Of a stretch of 64,000 bases of DNA, positions 1 to 8,652 are shown piece by piece; within the stretch, counting starts at the first letter, position 1; each line of letters opens with the position of its first letter. A program made the translations under genes and the position numbers. Source of the DNA: Ochrobactrum sp. BTU1. Its GTDB lineage: Bacteria; Pseudomonadota; Alphaproteobacteria; Rhizobiales; Rhizobiaceae. Below the pieces are notes generated by a model. That model saw only the letters and a program-made list of their open reading frames with translations. It was not told where the DNA came from and searched no databases. The stretch lies in the NCBI GenBank assembly GCA_018798825.1, contig CP076354.1, positions 2,102,001 through 2,166,000 on the forward strand. The letters are read 5' to 3'.

Positions 1-147
1 AAACAACAGGCGCAACAAAGAGGTTTTCCCGGCACCGGACGGTCCGGTCAGAAATTGAAATGAACGTGGCGGAATATGGAAGCTGACATCCTTCAGGATC
101 TCTGGCCCCATTCCATATCGCAGGCCGACATTCTCGAAACGTATCAC
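1..147 (-). CDS. ftsE: Cell division ATP-binding protein FtsE (5' part, cut by window edge)
   Basis: FtsE is the ABC-type ATPase that partners the membrane protein FtsX and couples divisome assembly to septal peptidoglycan hydrolysis at the inner membrane. Only the first 49 codons are in the window; the gene runs off the left edge. The visible protein starts VIRFENVGLRYG, typical of FtsE, and has a Walker A motif GPSGAGKT near residues 35-42. I chose the GTG at 147 because an in-frame TAG lies a few codons upstream and an AGAGAAG-like ribosome site precedes it. A CtrA-type box sits about 80 bp upstream. FtsX would be expected further left, outside the window. The family is clear from the Walker A context, though another small ABC ATPase cannot be fully excluded from 49 codons. 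Confidence 0.85.
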   Translation of the reverse strand, partial: MIRFENVGLRYGMGPEILKDVSFHIPPRSFQFLTGPSGAGKTSLLRLLF

Positions 148-227
148 CGGTGTGCTTCTCTAAATTGCCCGCAGTCCCACATGGAGCGCGGATGAAATCG
201 ATATCAAAATGACCTTTAACCTCCATG

Positions 228-243
228 GTTAATGTGAGGTTAA
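228..243 (-). promoter_or_regulatory. CtrA-type binding box upstream of ftsE
   Basis: Read on the minus strand the sequence is TTAACCTCACATTAAC, which matches the full CtrA consensus TTAA-N7-TTAAC without mismatch. It lies about 80 bp before the GTG start of ftsE and points toward it. CtrA is the alphaproteobacterial cell-cycle master regulator. The match is seen directly; binding is inferred. Confidence 0.6.
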
Positions 244-401
244 TACAGTCAGAATCAGCCATAAAAATTGCGCGAGCATTGTGTTTTTATAACGCAGAAC
301 ATTCAGGCAATTATTGGAACAGACGCAATAACGGTCTTGCTGACCTGACAATCGCCGGATCAGTCACAAAAAAACATCAAAAACGGATGAGAAAGAAAGG
401 G

Positions 402-755
402 CTACTCCCAGCAACCCAGATTGCGGCCCTTAAGATTATGCGCATCGATATCGGTTACGAGGCGCGCATCTTCACGCAGAAGAACCATTGTTGTGCGCTG
501 CTTGAGATCAATTCTCTGCCAACCAGCACATTCTGTCGGCATCGGCGGCTTGCTATCGATACGTACCGTCTCGCTCCATGCAGTCGCGGTACAGCCGGAA
601 AGAAGAGCGATCATGGTCATAGCCGATACAGCGCGCAAGACCGATCCGCCAGTTCGTGCCTCCAATTGAATATTCAAGGCTGGCAACTCCCTATAATGCC
701 CCACGCGATACCCGTTTGCCGAGATAGTTTCCATCATAACCATCTGCATGAACAA
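402..755 (-). CDS. Small spanin-like lipoprotein (orphan)
   Basis: The product has a hydrophobic stretch ending in the lipobox LLSGC (Cys about residue 55 of the longest frame), followed by a short mature domain of about 60 residues. The mature part has a CAGW motif, an AHN motif and a terminal GCW. From memory, this CxGW...HN...GCW pattern resembles the small Rz1-like (outer-membrane spanin) lipoproteins that follow endolysin genes in Rhizobiales phages and prophages. No endolysin, holin or other phage gene is next to it. The start is uncertain: ATG at 755 leaves an unusually long leader, and the TTG at 665 would give a more normal lipoprotein signal peptide of about 25 residues. Homology is by pattern only. 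Confidence 0.5.
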   Translation of the reverse strand: MFMQMVMMETISANGYRVGHYRELPALNIQLEARTGGSVLRAVSAMTMIALLSGCTATAWSETVRIDSKPPMPTECAGWQRIDLKQRTTMVLLREDARLVTDIDAHNLKGRNLGCWE

Positions 756-1063
756 GCTTCTTATAGCGCGGGCACAACCACTCCCGCAATATACAAGACA
801 AAAACAAGAATGATTTAAATTAAGGCGGAAAAGCGGCTAATTCATGGGTTTTCCTGGTCTTTTTGAGCTTTTAGAACTATTTAAAAGAACATTCTAATAC
901 AAATAGGGATCGATTAAAAATTTACTGATATTCAGTCAATAGCATTCAGAAATTACAAAAATATCCTCCAATTAAACATGATTGATGTAAGAAAAAGTCG
1001 GCTATATATTTGGTCATCTGATTCGCAATGGCACTTATCACTACACCAACACTGGGGACTTCC
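756..1063. other. AT-rich intergenic region before aqpZ
   Basis: About 300 bp without a convincing gene. It is clearly more AT-rich than its neighbours and holds the likely aqpZ promoter near its right end. No repeat copy, RNA gene or strong hairpin was recognised in the rest. Confidence 0.5.
982..1010 (+). promoter_or_regulatory. Possible sigma-70 promoter of aqpZ
   Basis: TTGATG at 982-987 and TATATT at 1005-1010 are separated by 17 bp, a fair match to the housekeeping -35/-10 pattern. A start near 1017 would give a leader of about 45 nt before the chosen aqpZ start codon. This is a consensus match by eye only. Confidence 0.35.
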
Positions 1064-1750
1064 ATGTTGAACAAACTGTCTGCGGAATTTTTCGGAACAT
1101 TCTGGCTTGTTTTCGGCGGTTGCGGCAGCGCGATCTTCGCAGCCGCTTATCCTGAATTGGGCATCGGCTTTGCGGGCGTTGCTCTCGCCTTCGGTCTGAC
1201 CGTCCTTACAATGGCCTATGCTGTTGGCGGCATTTCCGGCGGTCATTTCAATCCAGCCGTATCGCTGGGTCTTCTCGTTGCGGGACGCTTCCCGGCTAAA
1301 GACCTCATCCCTTACTGGATTGCACAGGTATTGGGCGGCATTGCTGCAGCAGCAATTCTTTACCTCATTGCAACCGGCAAAAGCGGCTTTACAGCAGCTG
1401 GTTTCGCATCCAACGGCTATGGTGAACTCTCACCAGGTGGATATAGCCTGACATCGGCACTGCTCGTTGAAATCGTGCTGACGGCCTTCTTCTTGATCGT
1501 CATTTTGGGTTCGACATCATCCTCGGCACCAGCTGGTTTTGCACCAATTGCAATTGGTCTGGCACTGACGCTGATCCACCTGATCTCGATCCCGGTAACA
1601 AATACCTCGGTCAATCCTGCACGTTCGGCAGCGGCAGCCTTGTTTGCAGAAACCAGCGCGCTTGGCCAGCTCTGGCTGTTCTGGGTCGCTCCGCTGGTGG
1701 GTGCCGCAATTGGCGCAATCATCTGGAAAGGCCTTCTTGGCAAGGATTGA
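1064..1750 (+). CDS. aqpZ: Aquaporin Z (water channel)
   Basis: AqpZ is an inner-membrane MIP-family channel that passes water. The 228-residue protein has the two pore-forming NPA motifs, HFNPAVS (Asn about residue 63) and SVNPARS (Asn about 184), and six hydrophobic segments plus two half-helices. The His of TLIHL and the Arg just after the second NPA fit the narrow selectivity filter of water-selective members. The ATG at 1064 is preferred over the in-frame ATG at 1028 because GGGGA lies 6 nt before it and [11 protein letters not shown] is the usual AqpZ N-terminus. The gene stands alone, with an AT-rich promoter region and a strong terminator behind it. Confidence 0.95.
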   Translation: MLNKLSAEFFGTFWLVFGGCGSAIFAAAYPELGIGFAGVALAFGLTVLTMAYAVGGISGGHFNPAVSLGLLVAGRFPAKDLIPYWIAQVLGGIAAAAILYLIATGKSGFTAAGFASNGYGELSPGGYSLTSALLVEIVLTAFFLIVILGSTSSSAPAGFAPIAIGLALTLIHLISIPVTNTSVNPARSAAAALFAETSALGQLWLFWVAPLVGAAIGAIIWKGLLGKD

Positions 1751-1777
1751 TCAACAATCCTGAAAGATATTTAACGG

Positions 1778-1803
1778 AAGGCCGGTTTCGACCGGCCTTT
1801 TTG
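1778..1803 (+). terminator. Rho-independent terminator of aqpZ
   Basis: A 9-bp perfect stem AAGGCCGGT/ACCGGCCTT with a TTCG tetraloop is followed by a run of T. It begins 27 bp after the aqpZ stop codon. Confidence 0.9.
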
Positions 1804-1947
1804 CTATCCGCCGACTGTCTCCTACTTTGACTTTACAGAGACACGCTCCCGCTTTGTTGCATAACCGTTAGATTCTCCAAGAAATGTGATACTTGCCGAC
1901 TAAAAATTGCTGTAAGAAGGAACTCCCTTTTACAGATGTCTTGAGCA

Positions 1948-3189
1948 ATGTCCCCCAGCACCGATGCTTCCCATGCGGATCGTTACGCCGCATTCCGCCA
2001 TGCTTCCTTTAAAAAATACTGGGCCGCGCGTTTTCTGAGCGCTTTTGCCGTTCAGATCGTCAGCGTAGCGGTTGGCTGGCAGATTTATGACCAGACCCGT
2101 GACGCATTCAATCTTGGCATGGTTGGCCTTGTCCAGTTTCTCCCGGCACTTGTGCTGGTTCTGTTTACGGGTGCCGCAGCTGACCGTTTTGGCCGACGGC
2201 TTGTCATGGGGCTGTCACTGGTATTGGAAGCAGGCGTCACAGCCTTCCTTTTGCTCCTCACCTTGTTTGGCGACTTCGAGCCTATTGTCGTCTTTGGGGC
2301 ATTGCTGGTCTTCGGCATCGCTCGCGCTTTTCTCGGACCGTCTTCCGCTTCGCTGGTAGTCAACCTCGTTCCGACGGAAGACTTCGCCAATGCCGTTTCG
2401 TGGAACTCATCGGCTTGGCAGGTAGCAACCATCGTCGGCCCTGTTGCTGGCGGCCTGCTCTACGGCATCTCGCATATCGCTGCTTACGGCGTAGCAACTG
2501 TGTTTCTGGTTGCAGGTTCTGTCCTGATTTTCTCAATTCCAAAGCCTAAGCAGCATACAATGACCGAAGAGCGCTCGCTCTCAACCATGCTTGCAGGCTT
2601 CCGCTATATCTGGAAGGAAAAGATCGTTCTGGGTGCAATCTCGCTCGATCTTTTTGCCGTTCTGCTGGGTGGTACAGTTGCGCTTTTGCCTATCTATGCA
2701 CGCGATATTCTCGATCTTGGTCCATGGGGTCTGGGCCTTCTGCGCTCGGCACCAGGTATCGGCGCTGTTCTCACAGCAATCTGGCTCGCGGGCCATCCAA
2801 TCCGCGATCATGCAGGCCGCGTAATGTTCGTGTTTGTGGCACTGTTCGGCTTCTTCAACATCATCTTTGGTGTTTCAACGCTGACCTGGCTGTCGATTAT
2901 CGCTCTGGCTCTGGCTGGAGCCGCCGACATGATCAGCGTCTATATTCGCGAAACATTGATGCAGCTCTGGACGCCCGACCATGTTCGTGGCCGTGTGAAC
3001 GCCGTCAACATGGTCTTCGTCGGCGCATCAAACGAGCTTGGAGAGTTCCGCGCAGGCCTTATGGCGGCAGCTATCGGTGCTGTGCCTGCGGTGGTCATTG
3101 GCGGGATAGGTTCAATTGCGGTTGCAGCAGCCTGGGCTGCCATGTTCCCGCAATTGCGCAAGGCACGCAATTTGCAGGGACGCACTTAA
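1948..3189 (+). CDS. MFS transporter, EntS-like (MFS_3) family
   Basis: A 413-residue inner-membrane protein with about 12 hydrophobic segments. The N-terminus FKKYWAARFLSAFAVQIVS and the loop GAAADRFGRRLVMG match the MFS signature of the EntS/MFS_3 exporters, proton-driven efflux proteins that export siderophores or drugs. The substrate cannot be read from the sequence, and no siderophore genes are near. It is a single gene that converges on the TerB-domain gene, and a perfect hairpin overlaps the shared 3' region. The start codon ATG at 1948 is the only good one. Function as an exporter is family knowledge; the cargo is unknown. Confidence 0.85.
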   Translation: MSPSTDASHADRYAAFRHASFKKYWAARFLSAFAVQIVSVAVGWQIYDQTRDAFNLGMVGLVQFLPALVLVLFTGAAADRFGRRLVMGLSLVLEAGVTAFLLLLTLFGDFEPIVVFGALLVFGIARAFLGPSSASLVVNLVPTEDFANAVSWNSSAWQVATIVGPVAGGLLYGISHIAAYGVATVFLVAGSVLIFSIPKPKQHTMTEERSLSTMLAGFRYIWKEKIVLGAISLDLFAVLLGGTVALLPIYARDILDLGPWGLGLLRSAPGIGAVLTAIWLAGHPIRDHAGRVMFVFVALFGFFNIIFGVSTLTWLSIIALALAGAADMISVYIRETLMQLWTPDHVRGRVNAVNMVFVGASNELGEFRAGLMAAAIGAVPAVVIGGIGSIAVAAAWAAMFPQLRKARNLQGRT

Positions 3190-3194
3190 AACTT

Positions 3195-3226
3195 TACCAC
3201 CGCGTCAAGCTTCTGGCGCGGTGGTA
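3195..3226. terminator. Convergent-gene hairpin (possible bidirectional terminator)
   Basis: TACCACCGCG and CGCGGTGGTA form a perfect 10-bp stem with a 12-nt loop. It begins just after the MFS stop codon and overlaps the stop codon of the leftward TerB gene. Only short T tracts flank it, so termination efficiency is uncertain. Confidence 0.55.
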
Positions 3227-3684
3227 TTTCCGGCATGGACACGCGCTTCAATCTGATCGCGGTCTTCAGCCTTAATGCCTATAAGCTCGGCCACACGCCA
3301 CATCACATCGACCTCAACTTCGCTGGCGATGCCATCGGCATAAACGATGTCCCACATCAAGGCGATGAAATCGAGACGTGCGTGATAATCCAGATGGCGC
3401 TTGAGAACAGTGGTGAAATCCGACAGGCTGATTGATTCCTGATCGGCTTCTTCAGCAGCGCGGATAAGCTGTTTTAGCGCATCACCCTTCAGGCCATATT
3501 TCTGCGAAAGCATGGTGGAAAGCTTGGCACGTTCTACTTCGCGCGCGTCGCCATCTGCATCCATAATGTGAAACATCAGGGCAGCAGCAGCCAGTCTTGG
3601 ATCATCGTCGGCAATTTTTTCGCCCCGTTCGCGTAAACCATTACCCGGCAACTCTTTCAGAAAATCCAGCAAACGCTCGAACAT
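3205..3684 (-). CDS. TerB-domain protein
   Basis: A 159-residue soluble, helical, acidic protein with the two-fold TerB-like pattern: AALMFHIMDADGDAREVE in the first half and IALMWDIVYADGIASEVE in the second. The repeated DxDG/ADG acidic loops are the family's putative metal-binding sites. TerB-like proteins are named from tellurite-resistance clusters, but stand-alone copies are common in alphaproteobacteria and have no agreed role. No other ter gene is present. It lies 155 bp downstream of hemY on the same strand, so it may be the last gene of the heme block. Family assignment is good; function is unknown. Confidence 0.8.
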   Translation of the reverse strand: MFERLLDFLKELPGNGLRERGEKIADDDPRLAAAALMFHIMDADGDAREVERAKLSTMLSQKYGLKGDALKQLIRAAEEADQESISLSDFTTVLKRHLDYHARLDFIALMWDIVYADGIASEVEVDVMWRVAELIGIKAEDRDQIEARVHAGNTTAPEA

Positions 3685-3839
3685 TCACCCTCGCCACAGA
3701 AACACTTTCGGCAAATGCCGTTCTTTAGAAGAATTGAAAGTAACGAGATGACCGCACGGCACAAGACGACAAACCGCCTTGGCCGCGTTTCAACAGCTCA
3801 AGACGGTGCCTGCGTTGTCTTTAGGCAACAATTAGGGGG

Positions 3840-5477
3840 TCAGAAAAGGCGCAAACCGCTGTTTTGACTCTTCTGCGAGGCCTTGCGTTCATCAACACCG
3901 GGATCGTCAACGATCATATGCCCAGGGCGTTTCTCGTTGTCACCTTCAACGTCTGCTTCTGCCACATCCAGAACAGCAGGCTTCTCTACCTGCTTGATTT
4001 CAGGCTTAACGGGCTCTGGCTTTACCTTGACAGGCTCCGCCTCCGGCACAACAACTTCCGCCTCAACAACATCGTGAAACTTCGGCTTAAGTTCATGTTT
4101 CTCGACCGGAACAATTGCCTTGTTTTCTGGAATGCGATCAGGAACGGCTTCAGCCACTTCCGGCTTTTCAACCTCAATCACAGGCGAAAGCTGCTCAACC
4201 GGCACTTTCCATTCAAAACTGTTGAGACGACCTGTGACCGGAGACACCGGCGACCATTGCTCGGACACATAACCATCTGCTGTCCATGCCGGATCGCGCG
4301 GAGCTTTGACTGCCTGTGCAAGCCACTGCCTGACCTTGCCCTGGTCACCAGTTTCGGCCTCTTCAATATCGGCAAGTAACAGATAAGCGCTTTCACGCGG
4401 CGAGCCTCGCAACACCTGCTCAGCATTATCACGCGCCAGACGATAATCACCCGCTTCATAAGCAGCACGCGCTACGGCTAGGCTGCCTTCCGCATTGTTG
4501 GACCTGAGCGTGACCAGATGCTTTGCACGTTTCAGACGGTCCTGCACAGTATCGCCAGCCCGACCATACACATAGGTCGAAGCAATATCAGGATGCGGCG
4601 AACGCTTCCATGCAGCTTCAAGGATTTTGGAGCCTTTGCGGACTTCGCCATCAGCAAACAATGCACGGGCCGCAACAACAGCTGCAGGCACCAGATCAGG
4701 CGCGAGCTTGTTGGCTTCAAGCGCAATCGCTTTTGCATTTGCATGATCGACATCTACTGTCGCCATGGCTTTGGCAGTCAGAAGCGCTGCGCGCTCCTTC
4801 TTCACCACATCCTTGCTGTGCGCGAGCGCCTGTTTGCGCGCTTCAACGAGCTTCAAAGCGCCATCCCAGTCGCCTTCCGAGCAGAGCTGCCCCATGACGG
4901 CAGACGACGCCCATTCAAGCTGCGGCGCTTCCTTGGCTGCTTCCACGGCATAATGGCGGGCAGCCTCGCGCGCACCAACGCGTTGTGCTTCTATATAAAG
5001 CCCGCGCAAGCCAAGCAGCTTGGTTTCTGGATCTTCGATCATCGCTTCAAAGCCCTTGCGGGCATCGTCTGAGCGACCTTCAAGCATTGCTGTCTGCGCT
5101 TCAAGAAGCTTGATGAGCGGCTCTTGATCAGAATTAAGAAGCTTACCTGCCTGCTTCGTCATACGGCGAGCGGCTTCTGCATCACCGGCACCAGCCGCAA
5201 TCAAGCCTGTCGACAGTGACTGATAACCCCGGTCGCGTTTGCGCGCACGGAAATGACGGCGAAGGGTGTAGGGCGACTGGATGATGCTCTTGATCAGCCA
5301 CCAGATAATCAGGATCGCCACAACAATTGCCACAACACCGGCTGCAGCAGTAATCAGCGGCACGTTGTAATGATTACCGCCAAAGGTAACATCAAGCTCG
5401 CCCGGACGATCAGCGAGCCACGAGAAGCCAAATCCCAGAGCAACGACGATAGCGAAGTAAAAAATCACACGCAGCAT
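3840..5477 (-). CDS. hemY: HemY-type heme biosynthesis-associated membrane TPR protein
   Basis: A 545-residue protein with two N-terminal membrane segments (about residues 3-22 and 40-65), the HemY N-terminal domain, and TPR-like helical repeats in the middle (for example AYEAGDYRLARDNAEQVL). It ends in a long Pro/Glu/Val/Lys-rich disordered tail. This is the proteobacterial HemY found with hemCD, not the oxygen-dependent protoporphyrinogen oxidase of the same name. Its exact role is unsettled; a scaffold for late tetrapyrrole enzymes has been suggested. It follows the Mic60-like gene by 10 bp, so the two are very likely co-transcribed with hemD and hemC. Confidence 0.9.
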   Translation of the reverse strand: MLRVIFYFAIVVALGFGFSWLADRPGELDVTFGGNHYNVPLITAAAGVVAIVVAILIIWWLIKSIIQSPYTLRRHFRARKRDRGYQSLSTGLIAAGAGDAEAARRMTKQAGKLLNSDQEPLIKLLEAQTAMLEGRSDDARKGFEAMIEDPETKLLGLRGLYIEAQRVGAREAARHYAVEAAKEAPQLEWASSAVMGQLCSEGDWDGALKLVEARKQALAHSKDVVKKERAALLTAKAMATVDVDHANAKAIALEANKLAPDLVPAAVVAARALFADGEVRKGSKILEAAWKRSPHPDIASTYVYGRAGDTVQDRLKRAKHLVTLRSNNAEGSLAVARAAYEAGDYRLARDNAEQVLRGSPRESAYLLLADIEEAETGDQGKVRQWLAQAVKAPRDPAWTADGYVSEQWSPVSPVTGRLNSFEWKVPVEQLSPVIEVEKPEVAEAVPDRIPENKAIVPVEKHELKPKFHDVVEAEVVVPEAEPVKVKPEPVKPEIKQVEKPAVLDVAEADVEGDNEKRPGHMIVDDPGVDERKASQKSQNSGLRLF

Positions 5478-5487
5478 GGACGCCTCC

Positions 5488-6813
5488 TTAATTTGGCGCC
5501 GTGGCGTCTGTTGCAGTCTTTGGCTTGAGGCTTTCGGTCACGAGACGCTGGATGAGCGCATCGGCATCGCGCCGCGCCTTCATCTGCCCTGAAAACTCTT
5601 CCGAAACGGCCTTGGCATCGGCTGGTAACTGTTCCCATTCGGAGACCGCACGCTCAAGATCGCCAGCATGAAGGGCTGCTTCCATGCGCGCCGTGGTCGG
5701 GCCAACACCTGTTCCACTGACATTGCCTGCAACAGGACGCACGCTGACAAGCCCCTTGGCACTCGCGACAAGCTGATCCCAAACGCCTGCATCTGCAGGA
5801 AGTTTGTTTTCCGTGGCAATGATCTTGTTGGCAACAGGCCCAAACCATGCATTGAGATCGGCAATGGTCGGTACGCCCTTGTCGGCAAAGGTCTTCAGCC
5901 CTTCGATTGACGTATCCTGTGGTGCAACCGATGCATATGTGTCGAGTTCAGCCTTGAACGAACCACCGCGATCAATCGCTGTCTTCAACGCATTGGCGGC
6001 GATCAGTGCGGATGCATCAGGCTGGCGCGCGCTTTCGCTCACCTTGTCCTGAAGCGAAACCAGCTTCTGTTCAAGGTTCGAAATCGTGCCGCTATTGCCG
6101 GAAACTCCGGCTGCGGCCTGATCAGCCTGATTCTTTGCATCACTCAACTGCTGCTCAAGCGATGCTAAACGCTCGGTCAAAGCCGACATATCCGCAGGAG
6201 CAGCATCGCCCTCGCCTGGCTTTGGAAGTGCCGCAATCTGCTGCTGAACTTCGGTCAGAGTGCCGGCAACGGCCTCCGCCTTGATTTCAGCGGCTTCGAC
6301 ATTTTTCTGCAAATTGGCAAACTGCGCCTTGCTCGCATCATCAAGCGGCGCAGGGGCAGGATTGCTGCGTAGGTCAGCAATCTGCTGTTCGATATGTGCA
6401 AGCTGTTCTGCAGTCACACGCGATCCCGGTGACGGCACCACATTGCCCCATTGCAAAGCAAGCAGACCGCCCAGCGCGATTACACCACCTGCAACGCCCG
6501 CCAGAAGATTAGCGCCGGTTGAACCAGATTTCTTTTCAATTACCGGCGGCACAGATGCGGTGGAACGAGACGTTTCCCTGGTTGTTTCCGGCTTAACACC
6601 CGCGGTAAAGGGCGGCCTTTCCACTTTTGGCTCAGTTTTTGGAGCTTCCGGCTTTGGAGCGGCTTTCTGAGCGAAATCCCCGACAGGTTCGGCCTTCGGT
6701 GTCGATTGAGGCGCAGCACCTTCATCTACACGTTTTACATCAGACGGATCGAGATTGATCGTCACGGGCGCGCGGGCCGGTTTGGAATGTCGCGGAGTGC
6801 CGGATTTCGCCAT
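5488..6813 (-). CDS. Alphaproteobacterial Mic60/mitofilin-like membrane protein
   Basis: A 441-residue protein with a Pro/Lys-rich disordered N-terminus, one transmembrane helix near residues 100-125 (GVAGGVIALGGLLALQWG) and a long coiled-coil stretch (about 130-270). A helical C-terminal domain corresponds to the mitofilin signature region. Established work identifies alphaproteobacterial homologues of mitochondrial Mic60 in this position, between hemD and hemY, where they shape intracytoplasmic or envelope membranes. Older annotations call this gene uroporphyrin-III methyltransferase-like, but nothing here resembles a methylase. It lies 83 bp after hemD and 10 bp before hemY on the same strand. 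Confidence 0.85.
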   Translation of the reverse strand: MAKSGTPRHSKPARAPVTINLDPSDVKRVDEGAAPQSTPKAEPVGDFAQKAAPKPEAPKTEPKVERPPFTAGVKPETTRETSRSTASVPPVIEKKSGSTGANLLAGVAGGVIALGGLLALQWGNVVPSPGSRVTAEQLAHIEQQIADLRSNPAPAPLDDASKAQFANLQKNVEAAEIKAEAVAGTLTEVQQQIAALPKPGEGDAAPADMSALTERLASLEQQLSDAKNQADQAAAGVSGNSGTISNLEQKLVSLQDKVSESARQPDASALIAANALKTAIDRGGSFKAELDTYASVAPQDTSIEGLKTFADKGVPTIADLNAWFGPVANKIIATENKLPADAGVWDQLVASAKGLVSVRPVAGNVSGTGVGPTTARMEAALHAGDLERAVSEWEQLPADAKAVSEEFSGQMKARRDADALIQRLVTESLKPKTATDATAPN

Positions 6814-6896
6814 GGGTCCTCTCGTATTCGCTTATCAGGTGGTTCGAAGCTTACCAGATAAAATCATCAGATGAAGGAAGGTTGCCAGGAAAAGAG

Positions 6897-7631
6897 TCAA
6901 AGTTTGGAAAACAAACGAAAAATACCACTCTCATCCGGATGATCCGCAACAAGCGCTCTCGCCCGCCATTCCTCTGGCAGCTCACGACAAACACGCTCAG
7001 AAATGCAGAGAAACCAGGTTCCGGCATCAAATTGCGCGCGAAACTTCTGCATCGTCTCAACAAAAGCCTGCGCTGCGACTGCTGAATAGAGCAGCACCGC
7101 GACAAAAGGCCCTTGGTCGAGAATGGCTTTGATTTCATTGGCTGAATAGTTGATCGCCTCGACGTCGTAGACGTCATGGACTTCCATATTAAGCCCGGCC
7201 TCTGACACCTTGTCCTCAAATATCGACTGGCGCACGCGACCGGCTAGATAAAGGAGCCTCGCGTTTTCCGGCAGATGTTTGGCAATTGTTGCAGCCAGAC
7301 GCACCGCATCACCGCCGCCTTCAATCACAGTCTGAAAGCCTGCTTCTTGTGCAGCCCTTGTTGTGCCTTCGCCAACAGCAAATAGCGGCAATGCCTTCAA
7401 TGATTCAAGATTTTCGCTGGGTACATGTCGAAATGCATTGGCGCTGGTGACCGCCAAAGCGTCAAATGTTTGGTCGCCGATATAAAATGGAACCGTGACA
7501 GTGCGGCTTACAGGTAGGGAAACGGGCGAAAAGCCGAGAGCAACAAGCTTTGCCGCCGTCATTGACGCTGACGGTTCCGGCCTTGTAGTCAGGACAGGGC
7601 CACCGATTGCTACATTCCGCTCTTCCGCCAA
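6897..7631 (-). CDS. hemD: Uroporphyrinogen-III synthase
   Basis: HemD cyclises hydroxymethylbilane, the product of HemC, with inversion of ring D to make uroporphyrinogen III, the branch point to heme and cobalamin. The protein of about 244 residues has the conserved N-terminal VLTTRPEPSA, the central AVGEGTTRAAQEAGF and the TSANAFRH stretch typical of this weakly conserved family. The start is not an ATG. I chose TTG at 7631, preceded by GGGAG formed from the last hemC codons; an in-frame TTG at 7643 is the alternative. With the chosen start the gene follows hemC directly, which suggests translational coupling. Confidence 0.88.
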   Translation of the reverse strand: MAEERNVAIGGPVLTTRPEPSASMTAAKLVALGFSPVSLPVSRTVTVPFYIGDQTFDALAVTSANAFRHVPSENLESLKALPLFAVGEGTTRAAQEAGFQTVIEGGGDAVRLAATIAKHLPENARLLYLAGRVRQSIFEDKVSEAGLNMEVHDVYDVEAINYSANEIKAILDQGPFVAVLLYSAVAAQAFVETMQKFRAQFDAGTWFLCISERVCRELPEEWRARALVADHPDESGIFRLFSKL

Positions 7632-7633
7632 TG

Positions 7634-8578
7634 CTACTCCCAACCCTCAAAGAAATCCGCACCCGCCTCTGCCCGCACGCGCTTGGCCGCATCAGCACCA
7701 AGTTCAGCTGCATCGAGAGCCGAGCCTTCCGCGGTTACTTCATGCGCATCACGGCCATCCGGCGTCAGAATCATGCCACGGAACGAAACCTTGTCACCTG
7801 CAACAATTGCGAGTCCGGCAATCGGTGTGCGGCACGAGCCATCAAGCGTCGCCAGAAATGCGCGTTCACAGGCAAGTGCAACATGCGTTTCGCGATGAGC
7901 CAATGGCTTGAGCAGCGCATCGATTTTTTCATCGCCAATGCGGCTTTCAATGCCGATTGCACCCTGTCCCGGCGCTGGCAAAAAGACCGCCGGATCAAGC
8001 AGATCAGTGATCACGTCAGCCAGATCAAGACGCTTCAAACCGGCACAGGCGAGGAATGTGCCATCCACTTCGCCTTCTTCGAGTTTACGCAGACGTGTCT
8101 GGACATTGCCACGGAACATCACCACCTGAAGGTCAGGACGCAGACGCTTGATCATTGCCTGACGGCGCAACGACGACGAGCCGACGACGGCGCCCTGCGG
8201 CAGATCGAGAAAGAGCTTCGAGGTCCGGCCAACAAATGCATCACGCGGATCTTCGCGCTCAAGAAACGTAGAAAGATGAAGACCTTCCGGCAGAACAGTC
8301 GGCATATCCTTGGTGGAATGCACAGCCAGATCGATGCGGCCATCTTTGAGCGCTGCTTCAATCTCTTCGGTAAAAAGCCCCTTGCCGCCGACCTGCGACA
8401 GAGGACGATCCTGAATACGATCACCCGCAGTGGACATCGGCACGATTTCGATGGCGTCTTCGGCGAAACCATGTGCTTCAATCAGACGGGAGCGCGTTTC
8501 ATAGGCTTGCGCGAGAGCAAGCTTGCTGCCCCGAGTACCGATCTTCAAGCTGCCAATCTTCAAGGATGCTGTTTGCAT
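7634..8578 (-). CDS. hemC: Porphobilinogen deaminase (hydroxymethylbilane synthase)
   Basis: HemC joins four porphobilinogen molecules into hydroxymethylbilane in the cytosol. The protein of about 314 residues has the N-terminal [14 protein letters not shown], the active-site region VHSTKDMPT, the phosphate/cofactor-binding SSSLRRQA and the [11 protein letters not shown] loop, whose Cys carries the dipyrromethane cofactor. The ATG at 8578 (MQTASLKIG) is preferred over the in-frame ATG at 8620 because it matches the family length. It heads the leftward heme block and is divergent from tsaD, with 74 bp between the two starts. Confidence 0.96.
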   Translation of the reverse strand: MQTASLKIGSLKIGTRGSKLALAQAYETRSRLIEAHGFAEDAIEIVPMSTAGDRIQDRPLSQVGGKGLFTEEIEAALKDGRIDLAVHSTKDMPTVLPEGLHLSTFLEREDPRDAFVGRTSKLFLDLPQGAVVGSSSLRRQAMIKRLRPDLQVVMFRGNVQTRLRKLEEGEVDGTFLACAGLKRLDLADVITDLLDPAVFLPAPGQGAIGIESRIGDEKIDALLKPLAHRETHVALACERAFLATLDGSCRTPIAGLAIVAGDKVSFRGMILTPDGRDAHEVTAEGSALDAAELGADAAKRVRAEAGADFFEGWE

Positions 8579-8652
8579 ATCGCGCCGTCCATGATACCGG
8601 GTTTCCGGAAAATATTGCATAAAGTTACGAGACAGGCAGGGTCTAACCGCAA

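Noticed and set aside
225..818. A plus-strand frame opposite the spanin-like lipoprotein.
   Set aside because: Low complexity, no domain and no ribosome site. The opposing frame has a lipobox and a conserved Cys/Trp pattern.
3840..5477. Calling HemY a protoporphyrinogen oxidase.
   Set aside because: It has two N-terminal membrane helices and TPR repeats and lacks an FAD motif, so it is the unrelated HemY family.
5488..6813. Calling the Mic60-like gene a uroporphyrin-III methyltransferase.
   Set aside because: No SAM-binding motif is present; domain order (TM, coiled coil, helical C-terminus) and position fit Mic60.
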